Assembly: GCA_028023455.1 (NCBI GenBank)
Contig: JAQFVV010006702.1
Coordinates: 122,001 to 186,000, forward strand
From: Epiperipatus broadwayi
Lineage: Eukaryota > Onychophora > Udeonychophora > Euonychophora > Peripatidae
Reading direction: 5' to 3'
DNA: 64,000 bases
Both the position numbers and the translations under genes were made by a program. Positions 48,489 to 61,594 of the stretch are shown piece after piece. Within the stretch, counting starts at the first letter, position 1. Each line of letters starts with the position of its first letter. The notes under the pieces were generated by a model that had not been told where the DNA came from, searched no databases, and saw nothing but the letters and a program-made list of their open reading frames with translations.

Positions 48489-49178
48489 TGAACAGGCACC
48501 ATGAATATTGCAGCCATGATAAAGATAGTCAGACAAGCAGAAATAATTCTAACAACAGAAAAATTTATGAATTGATATTTATTGCCAACAAGATAACAAT
48601 GATAATCATTAAAGTAACAATGCTTAATATATATATATATACACACATACAACCTAATAGTTTATAATGCTATACAGATTAATTTTATACTAACATGATA
48701 CTCAGCCATAGAGGTGTTCAAAAACATAATAAAGCTGGTGTGGCCTGAAAAAAGTCCCTAGATCCACTTTTGAATCTTCAGCATTGAACTTCACTGTCAT
48801 TTATAATCGTTTGAACACTCAGCCTTGTAGTTTTGTTATATAAATACAACCAGCTCTGTCAATATAAATGTGTCAGTGAAGACCTCAATTCTTCTTATAG
48901 GTGAGCTTTTATTCTTTTCTCATTCCAATCCCAGGTAGAAACATTATAACAATGGAAAGTTTTAGAACATTAATTACTATCATTGTTTGTTTATTGTTTT
49001 AGTTAATCTGCATGCTAGTCTATTCTTTTAGTTAAATATTTTCTAATATGGAATGCTTATCAACATATTTTAACTTTAATATTTATAACTTTTTAATTTT
49101 TACTTTGTAAGATTTTAGCATTTATTTCAACTTTAGCACAATTATTTATTATATTCTAAATATATTATTTAATTTACA
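48489..49178 (-). repeat. LTR of Ty3/gypsy element, 3' LTR
   Basis: About 690 bases, TG...CA ended, matching 51,471-52,144 along its whole length with many substitutions and small indels. Shared blocks include TTTATAATGCTATACAGATT / TTTATAATATTATACAGATT, GTGAAGACCTCAATTCTTCT / GTGAAGACCTCTATTCGTCT and AACTTTTTAATTTTTACTT. The divergence means an old insertion. Confidence 0.8.
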
Positions 49179-49599
49179 TTCTAAATATAGGACACCTCTT
49201 CCACTTCAGAAATTACAGTTTCTGAAGGCCTACATAGTCATTGAGATAAATTGGTTCATTTTTTTAGGATCTATGCAAGGGTATTTTATTTTCAATGGTA
49301 ATATACTCATCTTCTTTGTGCTCTTTTTTTATTTTCAGTTTCTCCAATTCCTCTATATAATTTGGAATGTCTGGCTCTATAGTACTTACAGTTTGATTAA
49401 TTTCTTCTTTATGACTGCCGGACATGATATATATGTTTTTGCATGGTTTTTCCTGTTTCTACCTGGACAGTTACTATTTGCCTTAACAGTTGTTCTTGAA
49501 TTATACCTTTTACACAGTATTTATCAAGAACATCTCTTATTTAGACTTTTTTCTCTCTCAGCATATCTCAATTTTACACTTGTTTTCATTGCCATCAAA

Positions 49600-49962
49600 T
49601 TTTTCACATGGGTGAATCAATGATAACTTTGAGAGGATTTTCCATCCAAATATCAGCTCGTTTGGAGATTTTCCAGTAGTACATGATGATGTACTATACT
49701 GATATAATAAAGTAGAATACAAAGTTTTTTGTATATTCATAGTACCTTCATTGTGCAACATTTGCTTTAACATTTGTATTGCTTTTTTTACTATGTCATT
49801 GGATTCAGGTGATATGGGGGCATGCTTAAGAAAATCCTTGAATTTGGTGGATGTTGACATTAATAAAACCATGAAGAGCAAAAATTCCCTTAAGTTTTCC
49901 AGTGGTTTCTTTGGTACTGGTATTTTTAACAATTCTATACTCAGTTCATTTTGAGTAAGCAT
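49600..49962 (-). pseudogene. Integrase C-terminal portion of Ty3/gypsy element
   Basis: The frame reads STSTKFKDFLKHAPISPESN, then DIVKKAIQMLKQML, then LLYQYSTSSCTTGKSPNELI and FGWKILSKLSLIHP. It corresponds to the end of the gypsy integrase core (F-x-x-F-L...HP-x-SNG-x-x-E-R-x-x-x-x-x-K), with the catalytic Glu position read as Lys in IVKKA, then the Y-R-x-T-P-H-x-x-T-x-x-x-P-x-E-L-x-x-G-R segment. It is inactive through missing residues and truncation. Confidence 0.75.
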
Positions 49963-50329
49963 TGATCACCACTGAACAAATATAACCATGTAATGATCTG
50001 TCATGATCAATTATGGATATGGTTTCAAGCTTTTTTTGATAACAGGTCAAGCAATATAATTTCATTCTGGAATGTTTGCATTCAACATAACCAGATCTCT
50101 TGTCAATGTGACTGTGTATTTAATGCCATTTCTGTTTTTAGATTTACATATTTTGATTCTGAGAGCATGTAACCATTCTTTACTTTCAATAGGGGTAAGA
50201 TCACCTGTTACTATATATAATTATAACCTACAGACCTTGTAAATTCTACAGTTAGGTCTACTTTTTATAATATTGTCATATTATCTTTAGCATCTTTCCC
50301 TTTTAAACTATTTTGCATTAATATAGTCA

Positions 50330-50420
50330 GGGGGGGGTGTCTTACAATTTTCTGTTACTCTATTCCAGTATTTAGCTGCTATCATTGACATACCTAACCC
50401 ATTGTTAATTTCCATTGCCA
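50330..50420 (-). pseudogene. Aspartic protease remnant of Ty3/gypsy element
   Basis: The minus strand reads MEINNGLGMSMIAAKYWNRV. Gypsy proteases have D-T-G-(A/S) at this point followed by S-x-I-S-x-x-x-W; here the catalytic triad reads N-N-G (codons at 50,406-50,398), so the active-site Asp is lost. Confidence 0.6.
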
Positions 50421-50439
50421 TTTTTGTATTTAATAATTT

Positions 50440-51260
50440 CATCATTAACATGAATTGGTTGCAATTTCTAATATGATTATTAAAAAGTGCACACTTTTTC
50501 TTATTCTCCTTGGGAAAACTTGGTGAGCCAGTATGCCTTCCCTAACCCCATATGCTTTTTCTAAATGACCTATTTTCCCATAGGCTCTGCAATATTCTGT
50601 ATTACATTTTTGTGCTATGTGACTCTTCTTCACACAACAATACCACATTATTTCTTTTGTTTTACTCTTAGTGGATTGATATTTATTTTCAGTTTTTTTT
50701 TTTTATAAACACATTACTTTCATTATTATTAGTGAAATTCTGGAATTCTTTTGATTGGTCAACACTATTTTATGGGCTACTCCATTTTAATGGCTTCCTC
50801 TTATGTCAAGTCTTTTGACCCCAGAAACTGCTATCTAAGCCTGACATTTCCCAAAGTAATTGTTTGCGCAGAGTGTCCTTCATCACCATAATTTACAACT
50901 TTTAGCAAGTTCACTCAATGCTTGATCATAATCATGCATACACTCTCCTTTATTTTGCTATCTATTTCTCAAATGTACCCATGCTGCATGCTTCAAGGGC
51001 TGGGGACTGAAATAATTATTCAATTGCCACATTGCACAACAATTTCTTTGGGTTTTCATGATCATATAATCAATTTGTGATTTCAATTACTTGTTGCATG
51101 GTATAACACAATATGGCAACTTTAATGGGATCATTCACAGTTCCATTAATAAAGAAAAGTTTTTCTATCTGCTTTAGATAAATTGACTAATCAAAAGGAT
51201 TATTCACATTGAACTCATTTATAGTTACTTGCCACACAGACATCAACTTAATTTCCTAAT
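50440..51260 (-). pseudogene. Gag with zinc-knuckle remnant
   Basis: Minus-strand fragments: FNVNNPFD near the start (about 51,215), YLKQIEKLFFINGTVNDPIK, VAILCYTMQQVIE (capsid-like helices), ALSELAKSC (about 50,930), and at 50,648-50,520 CVKKSHIAQKC followed by YCRAYGKIGHLEKAY. The last is a zinc knuckle of the K02A2.6 type in which two cysteines have become tyrosine. Interrupted by stops and frameshifts. Confidence 0.68.
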
Positions 51261-51470
51261 CCAAATTAATAACTAATAAGTAAAAAAAAAATTACATGAT
51301 TAATGAACTACTTTCCAATAAGCTGACTTTTCCAATCAGTTTTAAACTACAAGATTTAACTTTACTATACCTACAAAGTTCTAGCTACCAATTGAAATCC
51401 TATCTCCAACTACTATTACACAAAATTTCAGTTCAAATTCGATCTTGTTATGAACAGTGCCAGTTTTCTA

Positions 51471-52144
51471 TGTATAGCCACCATGAATACTGCAGTAATG
51501 GTAAAGATGGTCAGACAAGAAGAAATAATTATGGTACCAGAAAATTTTATAACTATAAATTGATGTTTACTGCCAGCAAGATAACAATGGTAAAGTTAAA
51601 TTAACAATGTTCAATATATACAACTTAACAATTTATAATATTATACAGATTAGTATTATATTAATATGTATGATACACAGCTGTAGAGATGTGCAAAACA
51701 TAATAAAGTCAGTGTGGTCTGCAAAAAGTCCTAGGTTCACTTTTGAACCTTCAGTGGTAGAGTTCATTGGGTCATCCATTGTCCTTCAAACACTCAATCT
51801 TGTAGTTTCTTCAGATAAATATTACTGGCTCTGTTGATATGAGGGTGTGAGTGAAGACCTCTATTCGTCTTATAGGTGAGTTTTTATTCCTTTCTCAATC
51901 CAAAGGTAGCAACAGTATGGCAAGGAAAATTCTAGATCATGAATTACTACCATTGTTTATCATTTTACTTAATCTGCATCCTAGTCCATTTTTTTAGTTA
52001 AATATTTTATAATATGAGAATCTTATCAATATATTTTAACTTTAAAATGTATAACTTTTTAATTTTTACTTCATAATACTTTAACATTTATTTCAAATTC
52101 AACATAATTATTTTTTATATTCTAAATACATTATTTTATTTACA
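51471..52144 (-). repeat. LTR of Ty3/gypsy element, 5' LTR
   Basis: Partner of 48,489-49,178; ends TG...CA. In minus orientation this is the upstream LTR, next to gag. Confidence 0.8.
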
Positions 52145-55100
52145 AAGTCCATCATCTTTTTAATATAGTGATATAAATCGAAGTCATTTTGAAAGATTGA
52201 TGGCATCATAGAGCGACTTCATTAACCTTATGTCTTCTGAAAATAAAATAGCAACTATTTGCAACAAAATGTACAGTAGTTATTCATTATATAATAAACA
52301 ATATTGTTGTGATTATAGAATTAAAATATGATTAATGTATTTTATCTAATTTTCATCCAGTGACCTACAAAAGATTCAACACTTTCATTTATGACAGTCT
52401 ACATAATAAAAGCTGTTCCATTTAACATAGTATGCAACTAACTTTGATTATGTGCAATAACAAAGTTTATTAATATTTAGTTGTCAAATGTGTATATTAG
52501 TGATCTATTTTTATTCAATCAGTTTTATAAATTAAAATTTTTATAAACATTATTTTGTCCATGGCAAAAATATGACACTCTGTAGTAGTCATCATAATTG
52601 TTATTTTGAATAAAAGAAAGATTTCATACACTTTATATGATCAATAATCTAATTTGTTTCTGAATTCTTCAAGATAATAACTGCTTTTATTGCAAACATA
52701 CATTCAGCAAAAGGAAAAAAAAAGACTTAAATAAAATAATTTGCATACATGATTAAAACTATTGTAATAAATTATACATAACATTTCCCCCCCCCCCCCT
52801 ATATTTTATTTAATTTCACTGCCATTTATGTAAAATTAAAAAATATGCAATTTTTTCAAAAAAAAAACAATGCGAAAAAAAAACCAGACTTATTGATTGG
52901 GAATTAATTTAAAATAAAACATTTTAATAATTGAACAAAGTGCACGAAAAATCAATTTTAAAGTGTACAGTGTGTTAATTTTTTCATACTTTATTTTAAT
53001 TCAAGGAATCGTGATTTAGGAAATAATATTGTGCCCTATGTAAAAAGCAAAATGGCAATCAAAAACAAAGGAAAAATTATATATTTTTTTAAACTTATAT
53101 TTACCAAGATATTTTAAAATAGTATATATTTTTTATAAATTTTTTAAAAAATAATATGCTAAGTAAAATGTTTACTCATTAATTAATAAAGTTTGATTTT
53201 GTTAACTTTATTTATACAAATTTTGGATTTAAAATAATGAATTAAGTTTTTCCCCATAAGAACTTATTATAATTGCTTATATTTTATGTGAGATTGAAAT
53301 TTACAATTAGTTTTGGAGGACCAATTGTTATCACTAACCATGGTAAAAATGTCTAGAAATATAGATTCCAAGAGTGAATAAACTTGCTGTATGTTGACCA
53401 TTGGGAAAATGATCCAATATTAATAGGTTAGCAGGTAGTGGTAAATTATTTTTTATTGAGAACAAACCATAAATTAGAAGTCATTTCTATTCCTTATCTG
53501 CCTGAATATAAAATACCACCTTGCTTAGCTTTATAAAATAAGTGCATGCTATTTAAATCCATCTACACTAAAAGGTAATCTGCTTGATCTTTATTTATAT
53601 ATCTCCAAGGGCTATTTATGAGAACTTAAATTTGCAATAAATACAGAAGATGAAGGAAGATATGATTGTAAAAAAGGGTAGAATCAGTATGTATTGGGAA
53701 GTTTATAGTCAAAATATTCATAAAAAGTATCTATTTGAATTGATATTTAGAATATCATTTGAATTGTACCATGTTTAACAATATACTTGGATCAAAAATC
53801 AATGTAAATTTAGAAACTTTAAGAAGATATTCATTATTAAAAGAATTGTGAATCTTCTAAAAAACAATTACATCACATTTGTGCTAAACAATTTGTCGAA
53901 GGTATCCATTTTTGATTTTGATATACCTTTAATGTTAAGTAACAATAATTTTATTGTATTCCCTAAGTAAAAAGAAAGCCACTTAAGATGTTTTATGATT
54001 TCCAACATCATGTAGTTGTTTTTCCATTTTCACAGCATAGGACTCAGCTCTATAGTCATGGCATAACTTTTCTCTATAATACTTCCAGAGTTGGCATTAA
54101 TAGTTTTATTATATATTTTTATAATTTGTTATCTTTAGTCAGGAGTTGTCAATATTATTTGTTTTGTATGATATTACATAGTTCTTGCAGTGTCCATGAG
54201 AAAATTGTCTTCCATCCATATCATAATTCCACTGAAACCTCATTAATTGCTAGTACTTTGCAATTTTTAATAAAGTTTTAAGGAACAGATATTTACTAGC
54301 TTGAGTAATTATTAGTTACTGACTGGTGATGGTATTATCTATGTATACAGACTAGTTATTAGATAATAGGTTTCATCAGAGCAAAGTTTTGGATTTTAAT
54401 TTTTTATATTAACAATCTAGAAATCTGAAATCAATTGTATTATTTTTTGCACTTTGTTTAGGATGGTATACCCATTGAAACATTTAATAACTTTCTCTGC
54501 TTACATTTAGCATATACTTTTAGAAGCAGATATTTATTCTATATACTATACTTCAGAGTTATCTGTTGAAAGGTTAGAAAATTAATGCACATTAGATCAT
54601 TGCTTTATAATCTCGATTGTCAGACTAAATTCTGATTTGATTTTTATCAATATGAAGTTATGGAGCCATTAGATCTGATGTTAGCCAAATAATAATATAT
54701 TTTAATAACTTCAGCTTTTATGTTAATATAGTCAGGAAATGTGGATTGTAGCACTCAATCTCCAAAAGCATCTGTTGAAAGTAAGCAGAGAAACTTGTAG
54801 TTATTTTATTAGTATATGCCATTCTAGTCAAAACGTATCAGGTGACTATAGATAATATAAATCTTATGTCACCAAAATGTATGTAGTTTTTGGCTTAGAG
54901 TCAGATCTACATTACAATTTTATTGAATTTTAGGCTATTAGTTTAGTAGTATAAACAAATTAAAGGCTGTGAAAAGTAATCTACTTTTGATAATAAATAA
55001 CCATTAAGTAGAAAATATGCTATTATTTGTCACTATTCTGAAATGTAAGCAGAGAAATTTATGTTTGTTGGTTATTGTTTTATCATTACCTAAACTCTTT

Positions 55101-55630
55101 AATCAAATTGACTATGATTTTCTTTCTCAATTAATAAAGCAGATTGTTGCTTCTATTATACAATTCATTTACATTTATTTTAAGCTACACTCTACTAAGG
55201 AATTAACATTTTACTATCTTACATTTTTGACACATTTCTAAGATTGCTATTCTCAATCAAACTGTTTTGTTCCACTATACATTAAATAAGATCTCATTTT
55301 CCCTCAATTCTTCTTGTTTTTTTAATTCTAACTAATCCTTCTTAGCCTTATCGTCTTTAGTACTAAGCATTTTACATATAGTTCTACCTCATAAACAAAC
55401 TCTTATTTTTTCATTTCTTTTTCATTCTAACATCACATTATTAGACAATTAGTATTTTTATCTTTTTATTAAATAACCTCCCACCTTCTCTGCCATATCT
55501 TTTAAACCTTGAATAATTTCTATTTTTATTTTAATTTACTTTGTCAGACTAGTAACATTCCAGCCTCTGATTACCATTATGCATCTATGTTTGTATTCAT
55601 TTCTATTATTTTTTAAAAATTTTCATATAA
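52145..55630. other. AT-rich spacer, nothing firmly recognised
   Basis: A C run lies at about 52,788-52,799. The plus-strand frame of 97 codons at 53,988-54,281 and its surroundings have no motif I recognise. CTCTGCTTACATTT-like strings recur near 54,497, 54,785 (inverted) and 55,045 (inverted), perhaps an old repeat. Confidence 0.4.
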
Positions 55631-55632
55631 TA

Positions 55633-55702
<70 letters not shown>

Positions 55703-55704
55703 AA
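55631..55704. repeat. (TC)n microsatellite
   Basis: About 74 bases of nearly uninterrupted TC, one TTTC interruption near the end. Confidence 0.97.
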
Positions 55705-56412
55705 CTTATTCACTGATTAGTATGTATATATGAATAATCCCTAAATCTTTTGTATTTATTTCAAATCTAACTATTAAATTTCTAGGAGGACTTCTAGAAT
55801 TTTTTTTTTTTTTTTTATGATTATGTTCAAAACACGATTTACACAATTATATCTTAGTACTGTCCCAAATACAATAATTTTATATTTGAAAATATTAATA
55901 AAGGGATGCAGAAAACAGTTTACTGCTAACTGAAAGAAGACCTTTTGTTTTCTCTCTGAGAAATTACAGGTAGTGAGTAGGGAAAGTTTCTAATATTCAT
56001 TCTATAGATTTTTATCATTGAAACTGTTATTACTAAATGATTATTCATATGATAAATTAACATGAATAGATTATGCTCTAACATCAATCATCAGAACGGT
56101 AAGTTTATTGGCTTTTTACTTTTGAGATTAAAATCAAAAAATATTATGGTCTTTTTTTTTTCAGTTTCCTAATAGTTATTAATTGAAACGTCAGTTGAGT
56201 TTCCTTGAGGGCAGTATTAATATATATAATATATATGTGTGAATAATTTTTTTTTAGATATTTATAATCATGACATGCAAAACTAAATTATGTTTTCCTG
56301 AAGGTTTGTGATGATAGTGTTTTAGTTGTATTTATATGTTGGACTATTTCCATCATCTAATATGAGTATTTAATGTCTTTAGAAAAATTTAACTTTATGT
56401 AAATATTCCAAA
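55705..56412. other. AT-rich spacer, nothing recognised
   Basis: T run at about 55,800-55,816; no coding signal. Confidence 0.5.
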
Positions 56413-56414
56413 TA
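56413..56414. repeat. TA target duplication, left
   Basis: TA directly before the mariner-type terminus; the partner is at 57,519-57,520. Confidence 0.6.
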
Positions 56415-57518
56415 CACCTGGGTCTCATTTTACGTGATAGATAGGTTCCTCAGAAAACACGCACAAATGAAATCACACAAAAAAATAGATGTAACTTACA
56501 TTGAAAAAGGGGGGATGCGGTCTGTGATTTTTCAAAATTCGCGTAAAAGCAAAGCACCAACGTAAAATTACTTTAAAATTCGCACAAAAAAATATAAGGA
56601 AATAAAATATGACTAATAAAAAATTTCAAATTTAAAAAAAATTGATACAAGACAAACTTTTTTTAACTATAATATTTAATTTTATTCAAAATAATATATT
56701 TTTATGCATAATTTACAGTACAGTAATTTACATTTTTTATACACGTTTTAATTATTATAGCTATTTGCCGAAAAACACGTTCGTTTGCAAACAACTAGCG
56801 CCAACTTCACACTCATGTTGTAACAGTGGTTTTCTGGTGACAACGTAATTAGTAATTAATCTTTGAGACGATGATTTTATTAATTGTTTATGAAACTAAC
56901 AACTAAAAATTAAATTCTTATTTTTGTCTTTAATTTTCAATTCGGTTTAAAAATCAAATTTCACATTAATTTCAAGTCGCAGTAATTAATTTTTAAATTG
57001 TTAATTACAATTAAAAATCAGATTTTAATTTTTAATTGTCAAATTTAATTATGCCCACTGCTATTACTGACCTTTTAAAAATAAACTTGTGGACACTAAA
57101 TGATTAATAATTGATTACGTTCTTTTTTAAAAAGCAAAAACAGAATGTGATTTAAAATGCAAAATTAACACGTACAATGTTTGAACAAATTTACATTATA
57201 ATCTTGTAAAATTTAATGTGTGTATACATAAAATGTGGAAATTATGATTTTAATTTCATTATTGCATAAAATCTTACTATTATAAAGCACTGAAAATATT
57301 GAAATTACTAAGATGAAAGTCGAATTCCAATAATGTGCTATTACTTTCAATATAACGTAAGTGCGCGAAATTTATTATTTAAAGTAATAGCGCATTATCG
57401 GAGTTCATACACGTGGGTCTCCTTTTACATGGACTTATTTAACACACTTCCGGTGAAACACGAATCACGTAACTTCAAAATCGTGTTAAATAAGTCCGCG
57501 TAAAAAGAGACCCAGATG
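56415..57518. mobile_element. Tc1/mariner-type (pogo/Tigger-like) non-autonomous element
   Basis: The terminal inverted repeats are CACCTGGGTCTCATTTTACG at the left and, read inward from the right, CATCTGGGTCTCTTTTTACG, 17 of 20 identical, with TA on both sides as in the Tc1/mariner superfamily. TTTTACG(T/C)G-rich subterminal sequence recurs as AATTCGCGTAAAA (about 56,540) and AACGTAAAATTAC. The right 220 bases fold into two nested hairpins: 57,411-57,518 (GTGGGTCTCCTTTTACATGG against the right tip) and about 57,320-57,405 (GAATTCCAATAATG / CATTATCGGAGTTC). No transposase frame. Confidence 0.75.
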
Positions 57519-57520
57519 TA
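57519..57520. repeat. TA target duplication, right
   Basis: TA directly after the right terminus of the mariner-type element. Confidence 0.6.
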
Positions 57521-57699
57521 CATTCAACTGTTAGTATTAGCACACAGCTTAGTATATGCACAATGTTTGACTCATTTCCAGAAGACTCTAAAGTCTCAGT
57601 CAAGGTAACAGTTGATTGCCAATGCCAGAAAATGCTAGGGATCTTCTGATTACAAATCCAGATTGCCATTTTGTATTTATTTATCTACTTACATTTGCA

Positions 57700-60330
57700 G
57701 ATCACATTTAAATGAGGAAATATTACATGAATTAAAAGTGACCAATATTAAATGGAACATTGTTGGACTTTGAGAAAATAGTAGAAATGGTGAAGAGACA
57801 ATTCTCTTGAAAAGCAGACATTTTTATGGAAGTATAAATATTGAAAACATAAGTGGATTGAGATTAATTGTAAATAAAAAGAGAAAGAAGAACATGAAGA
57901 TTGATAGTCTGTCAAACAAAGTAGCAAGAAAGAAGTTCAAGTTAATGGAAGATACCAAACGAAGATAATTCAAGCTTTTCCACAAGTTCTAGAATTGATG
58001 ATGATGCAAAATATTTTTTTATATAAATGTACAAAATGCTTTGAATCAGCCAAAGCAGCATTTCAAAATTGTTGTGGTCAGACTTTAATGCTAGAATTGA
58101 AAAACAATCAAAAAATAAAAGTACTATGAGTAAATTCAATAATGGTTATGAAATGAGAGAAGACACACACTGAAAATGCTGTAGGTAAATTTCAATATGA
58201 TGGCTAAAGTAAGAGACAACACAGACTTGTGAAATTTACAGAAAATAAAAACTATATGATCAATTCTTGAGTATCAAAAGAAAGTTACAGCAGAATTAAA
58301 TTGTATTTTAAATAGCATAAAATATATATTTCATAACTAATTATATTAATAGATTCAAGCAGGAATAATAATTGATTAATAAAATGTGAGACATATGAAT
58401 GCAAAGCTAGACAGATAAAACTATTAATAAAGATAATGTTAACAGTGGCTATTCCTAGCCTTCAAAAAATTTGAGTTAAAACTTTCTAGTCATTTTAAAA
58501 TATTGACAGACTTTGAAAATAGTTTAAATTTAATTGAAATAGAAAATGAGTGATATTCTATTAAGAATTATAGTAACGATACCTGGTATTTAAAAGTAAC
58601 AATTTTCTAGTAATTTTTCAACTGAGACAAAATAAAATATGAAGAAAAGAAGGAATATGAAAAGATTTTTAAATGATCCATAAAAATTATTGAATATCTG
58701 GAGTGCTTTAAAATAGCATGAAAAAAAATTAAGAATGATATATGAAAATATAAATGGGAGTTAGCAAAAAAGTGAATAAAAATTTAAAGCAAAATCTTGA
58801 TAACATATAGAAGAGCAATTTAAAGCCTTACATAGTTATAAAGAAAAAAATAAAGAAATTATTACAGTGTCTACATCTGAATTGCAAACATTTTAAAGAA
58901 AGAGTTGATCATGCTGTTAAATCTATAAAGAAGGAAAAAACTATAAAATGATGGAATTATTATTTATATTTAAAAACAGATGAAGAAAAAACATGTTGAT
59001 GAAACTATATACAAAATGTCTAAATAATCAAGAAGTAAGAGAAGATTGAAATAATACAGTAATCACATTGATATTTAAAAAAGATGATTAAAAAAATTAA
59101 ATATTACAAACCTATCCATTCTATACAAAATCTTTATCAAGATAATTACAACTTATCTACAGCAAACTCTGCATTTTAATCAAACAAAAGAACAAGTTGG
59201 ATTTAAAAGTAGTTTTGACACTGTAGGTCATATTCATATATTGAGAGAAATTATAGAAAATATCAATATGTATAAATTGGCATTAAGCTTTGAAGTCATA
59301 GTTTATGAAAAGGCATTTGATATTAAAATGATTAAAGCATGGAATCAACATTGCCTTGCCATATTCTGAAAAATATCAAAATACAATAGCAGTGATTATA
59401 TTACTTGGTAGTACTAAGAAGATTAATAGTGAGAAGGTTGTATGATAGAGTGATTTCACAGCAAAACTTTTTACAACAGTTTTATAAAAAGTATTTTATA
59501 GATTAAAATGGAAATCTAAGAGAGGAATAAAATGGAGACTAATTTATATATTATCTAGATTTTTCAGATAAGATGATTGTTTTTGCAAATAATACTTTAA
59601 ATAATTCAGGAAGTGTTGCAAAAGTTCTCAAAAAAATGAGAAAGTAGTAGGATTAACAATAAATACTAAAAAGATTAAAATATTATTTAATGGATTTTCT
59701 CAGAAGCAAAAAATAAAGATTGGAAATCATGAATTAGAAAAAAATTAACAATTCTTGGCCATTTATTGATACAGATGAAAAAAACAACGGTTGGAATTAA
59801 TCACAGAATTAAACTTGAATGAAATGCTTTTGGCAGAAATATTTTAATAGCAAAAGAAAATATCCTTATGGATTTTTAAACAAATAATTTTAATAGTGAT
59901 GTTATATCATTTCATATTTATGAATATGAGACTTGGGCATTTAACAGAAAAGTATTACAGGGATTTCAGACCATTCAATGAAGTATGGATTATGTTGGAA
60001 GCAAGAAGTGATCAAAAGCAAAATATTTGCGTGAAAAGACAAACAGGCATTATTGATATAATTGAAAAAATTAAAAAATCTAAAATACAGCTGGGCAAAC
60101 ATACACAGTATTTTTGAAAGGGATGATAATAAATAAATGAATATCTTAAACTGGATACCAATAGTTTTAAAAGACCTAGAAAAAAGCCGTATATGAGATA
60201 ATAGAATAAAATGAAAAAAAAAATGTTGATGTAACGTGGAAAAGGAAAATATGAATTAGTAAAACTGGATTAATTTTTGAAGAAACCTTTATCCTGTAGT
60301 CGATCAATAATGACTGAAAATAAGGATAGT
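57700..60330 (+). pseudogene. RTE-type LINE, copy 4, with endonuclease and RT, heavily decayed
   Basis: The longest RTE copy here. Endonuclease fragments: KWNIVGLCENRRNGEETI (about 57,750), YKCTKCFESAKAAF (about 58,025) and VNFNMMAKVRDNTDL (about 58,185-58,230). RT fragments: LSILYKIFIKIITTYLQQTL (about 59,117), EQVGFKSSFDTVGHIHILRE (about 59,190), VYEKAFD (motif A, about 59,300), VVGLTINTKKIKILFNGFSQ (motif D, about 59,645) and WVMLEARSD-like to VKRQTGIIDIIEKIK (about 59,985-60,080). The 3' end has a GATGATTTGATGA tail near 60,330. Frameshifts and stops throughout; motif C is hard to read. Same family as copies 1 and 2 but much older. Confidence 0.8.
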
Positions 60331-61594
60331 GATGATTTGATGAAGACTGAAAGTGATTGCATTAACATGTTGGGAAATTAAGCTTCTTAGTAAAGCAAAA
60401 TGGAAAAGAATTATAAATGAACTAATCTTTATAAAATATATATAAATAAATAAAAATTTGATTGTGAATCTCATATACGGAAATAATATATGATTAAATA
60501 AAATTAAAATGAGATATTAGATAAAATACAAAAGAGGTTGGGTGGAACTCTTTTCAAAGTTGCGTGTCATTTTGGTTTTTAATGAATCAATACAATAAAA
60601 TGAGCTCATTTAAAAAATAAAATATAGTAAAATAACACTTCAATTTATGAGTGATAAAATTGTTAAAAGAGTATTTAGTTGGATTAATTAAGTGACGCAT
60701 AAAATTCTACAGCAAGGGGAAAAAAATTGAAAAATTTATTTGGATATACTTTTATAAAAAATAAGATTAGAAATTAAGAATTTAATATCGATTACATCCA
60801 ATGCTGCAGATTTACTTATATAAAAATAATTAGCATTTGAGCGTACACACTCTTTACAAAACTTGTTTTATTTTCGTTACATCACATTATCATCGTGCTT
60901 TATTTTCAACACTGATTTATTTTTAAAATCCACACAACGCTGCATTATTTTTCTTCTCGTTTTTTGACTAGTTGCCTATTTAGTCATTTTAAAAGATTTG
61001 AAAAATACTAAAAAAAATTATAAGAAACGTTTTCAATAATAAATTAAATTATATTTACTTTCAAAAATAATTTTAATCTACAAATTTCATCTTATTTTAT
61101 ATATTTTCGAGAACTGACAGAAAGTAATCAAAATTGTCCATATTTTTGAAGGAAAGATATATATATAATAAAAGAAAAAATAAATTATTTAATTTGTTAA
61201 ATGTAAGGAAATATATATATTTTCTTTTTCAAATTTTTTTAATTTTCTACGTCAATTATTGAATACAGTATATATATAATATTATAAAATGAAGTTTGTA
61301 AATCACTAAAAAACATTTTTTAAAAATTAAATATGATTTATTAATTATTGAGATATTTTTTGAACTTGTTTTTTGTATATTTTTCTGAAGTAAAAATAAC
61401 TATATATGTAAATAGTCAAAGCGTTAGGAGAAAAATATGCGTATTTAATTTAGAATAAATCAAGTTTTGAAAAAATATTGATGTTGATATTTTTATTCAA
61501 ATAAAAATGAAGAATTCAATAACTGTGAAGAAGGTTGAATACTTTGATCATAAAAAAGGTAAAGAAATCAGTAGCGACTAAAAATAATTCAAAC
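60331..61594. other. AT-rich spacer, nothing recognised
   Basis: Short TA runs near 61,160 and 61,275; no coding signal. Confidence 0.5.

Larger units (their letters stand above)
48489..52144 (-). mobile_element. Ty3/gypsy LTR retrotransposon, internally deleted
   Basis: Two LTRs of about 0.68 kb flank an internal region of about 2.3 kb in minus orientation. In order from the 5' LTR come gag (51,240-50,440), a protease remnant (50,420-50,330), an unreadable 50,320-49,965 and an integrase C-terminal part (49,962-49,600). Reverse transcriptase, RNase H and the integrase catalytic core are missing. The gag and integrase resemble the K02A2.6-like lineage. No clear 5-bp target duplication was found. 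Confidence 0.78.

Noticed and set aside
49273-49623. 116-codon hydrophobic plus-strand frame that could be read as a membrane protein
   Set aside because: It lies antisense to the integrase region and LTR edge of the Ty3/gypsy element. The hydrophobicity is that of T-rich codons.
51440-51470. Possible primer binding site next to the 5' LTR (CTGGCACTGTTCATAAC on the minus strand)
   Set aside because: It begins with TGG-like sequence but the spacing to the T-loop complement does not fit a tRNA 3' end well, and the LTR edge is uncertain.
53988-54281. 97-codon plus-strand frame
   Set aside because: No motif, no splice context and composition typical of AT-rich spacer.
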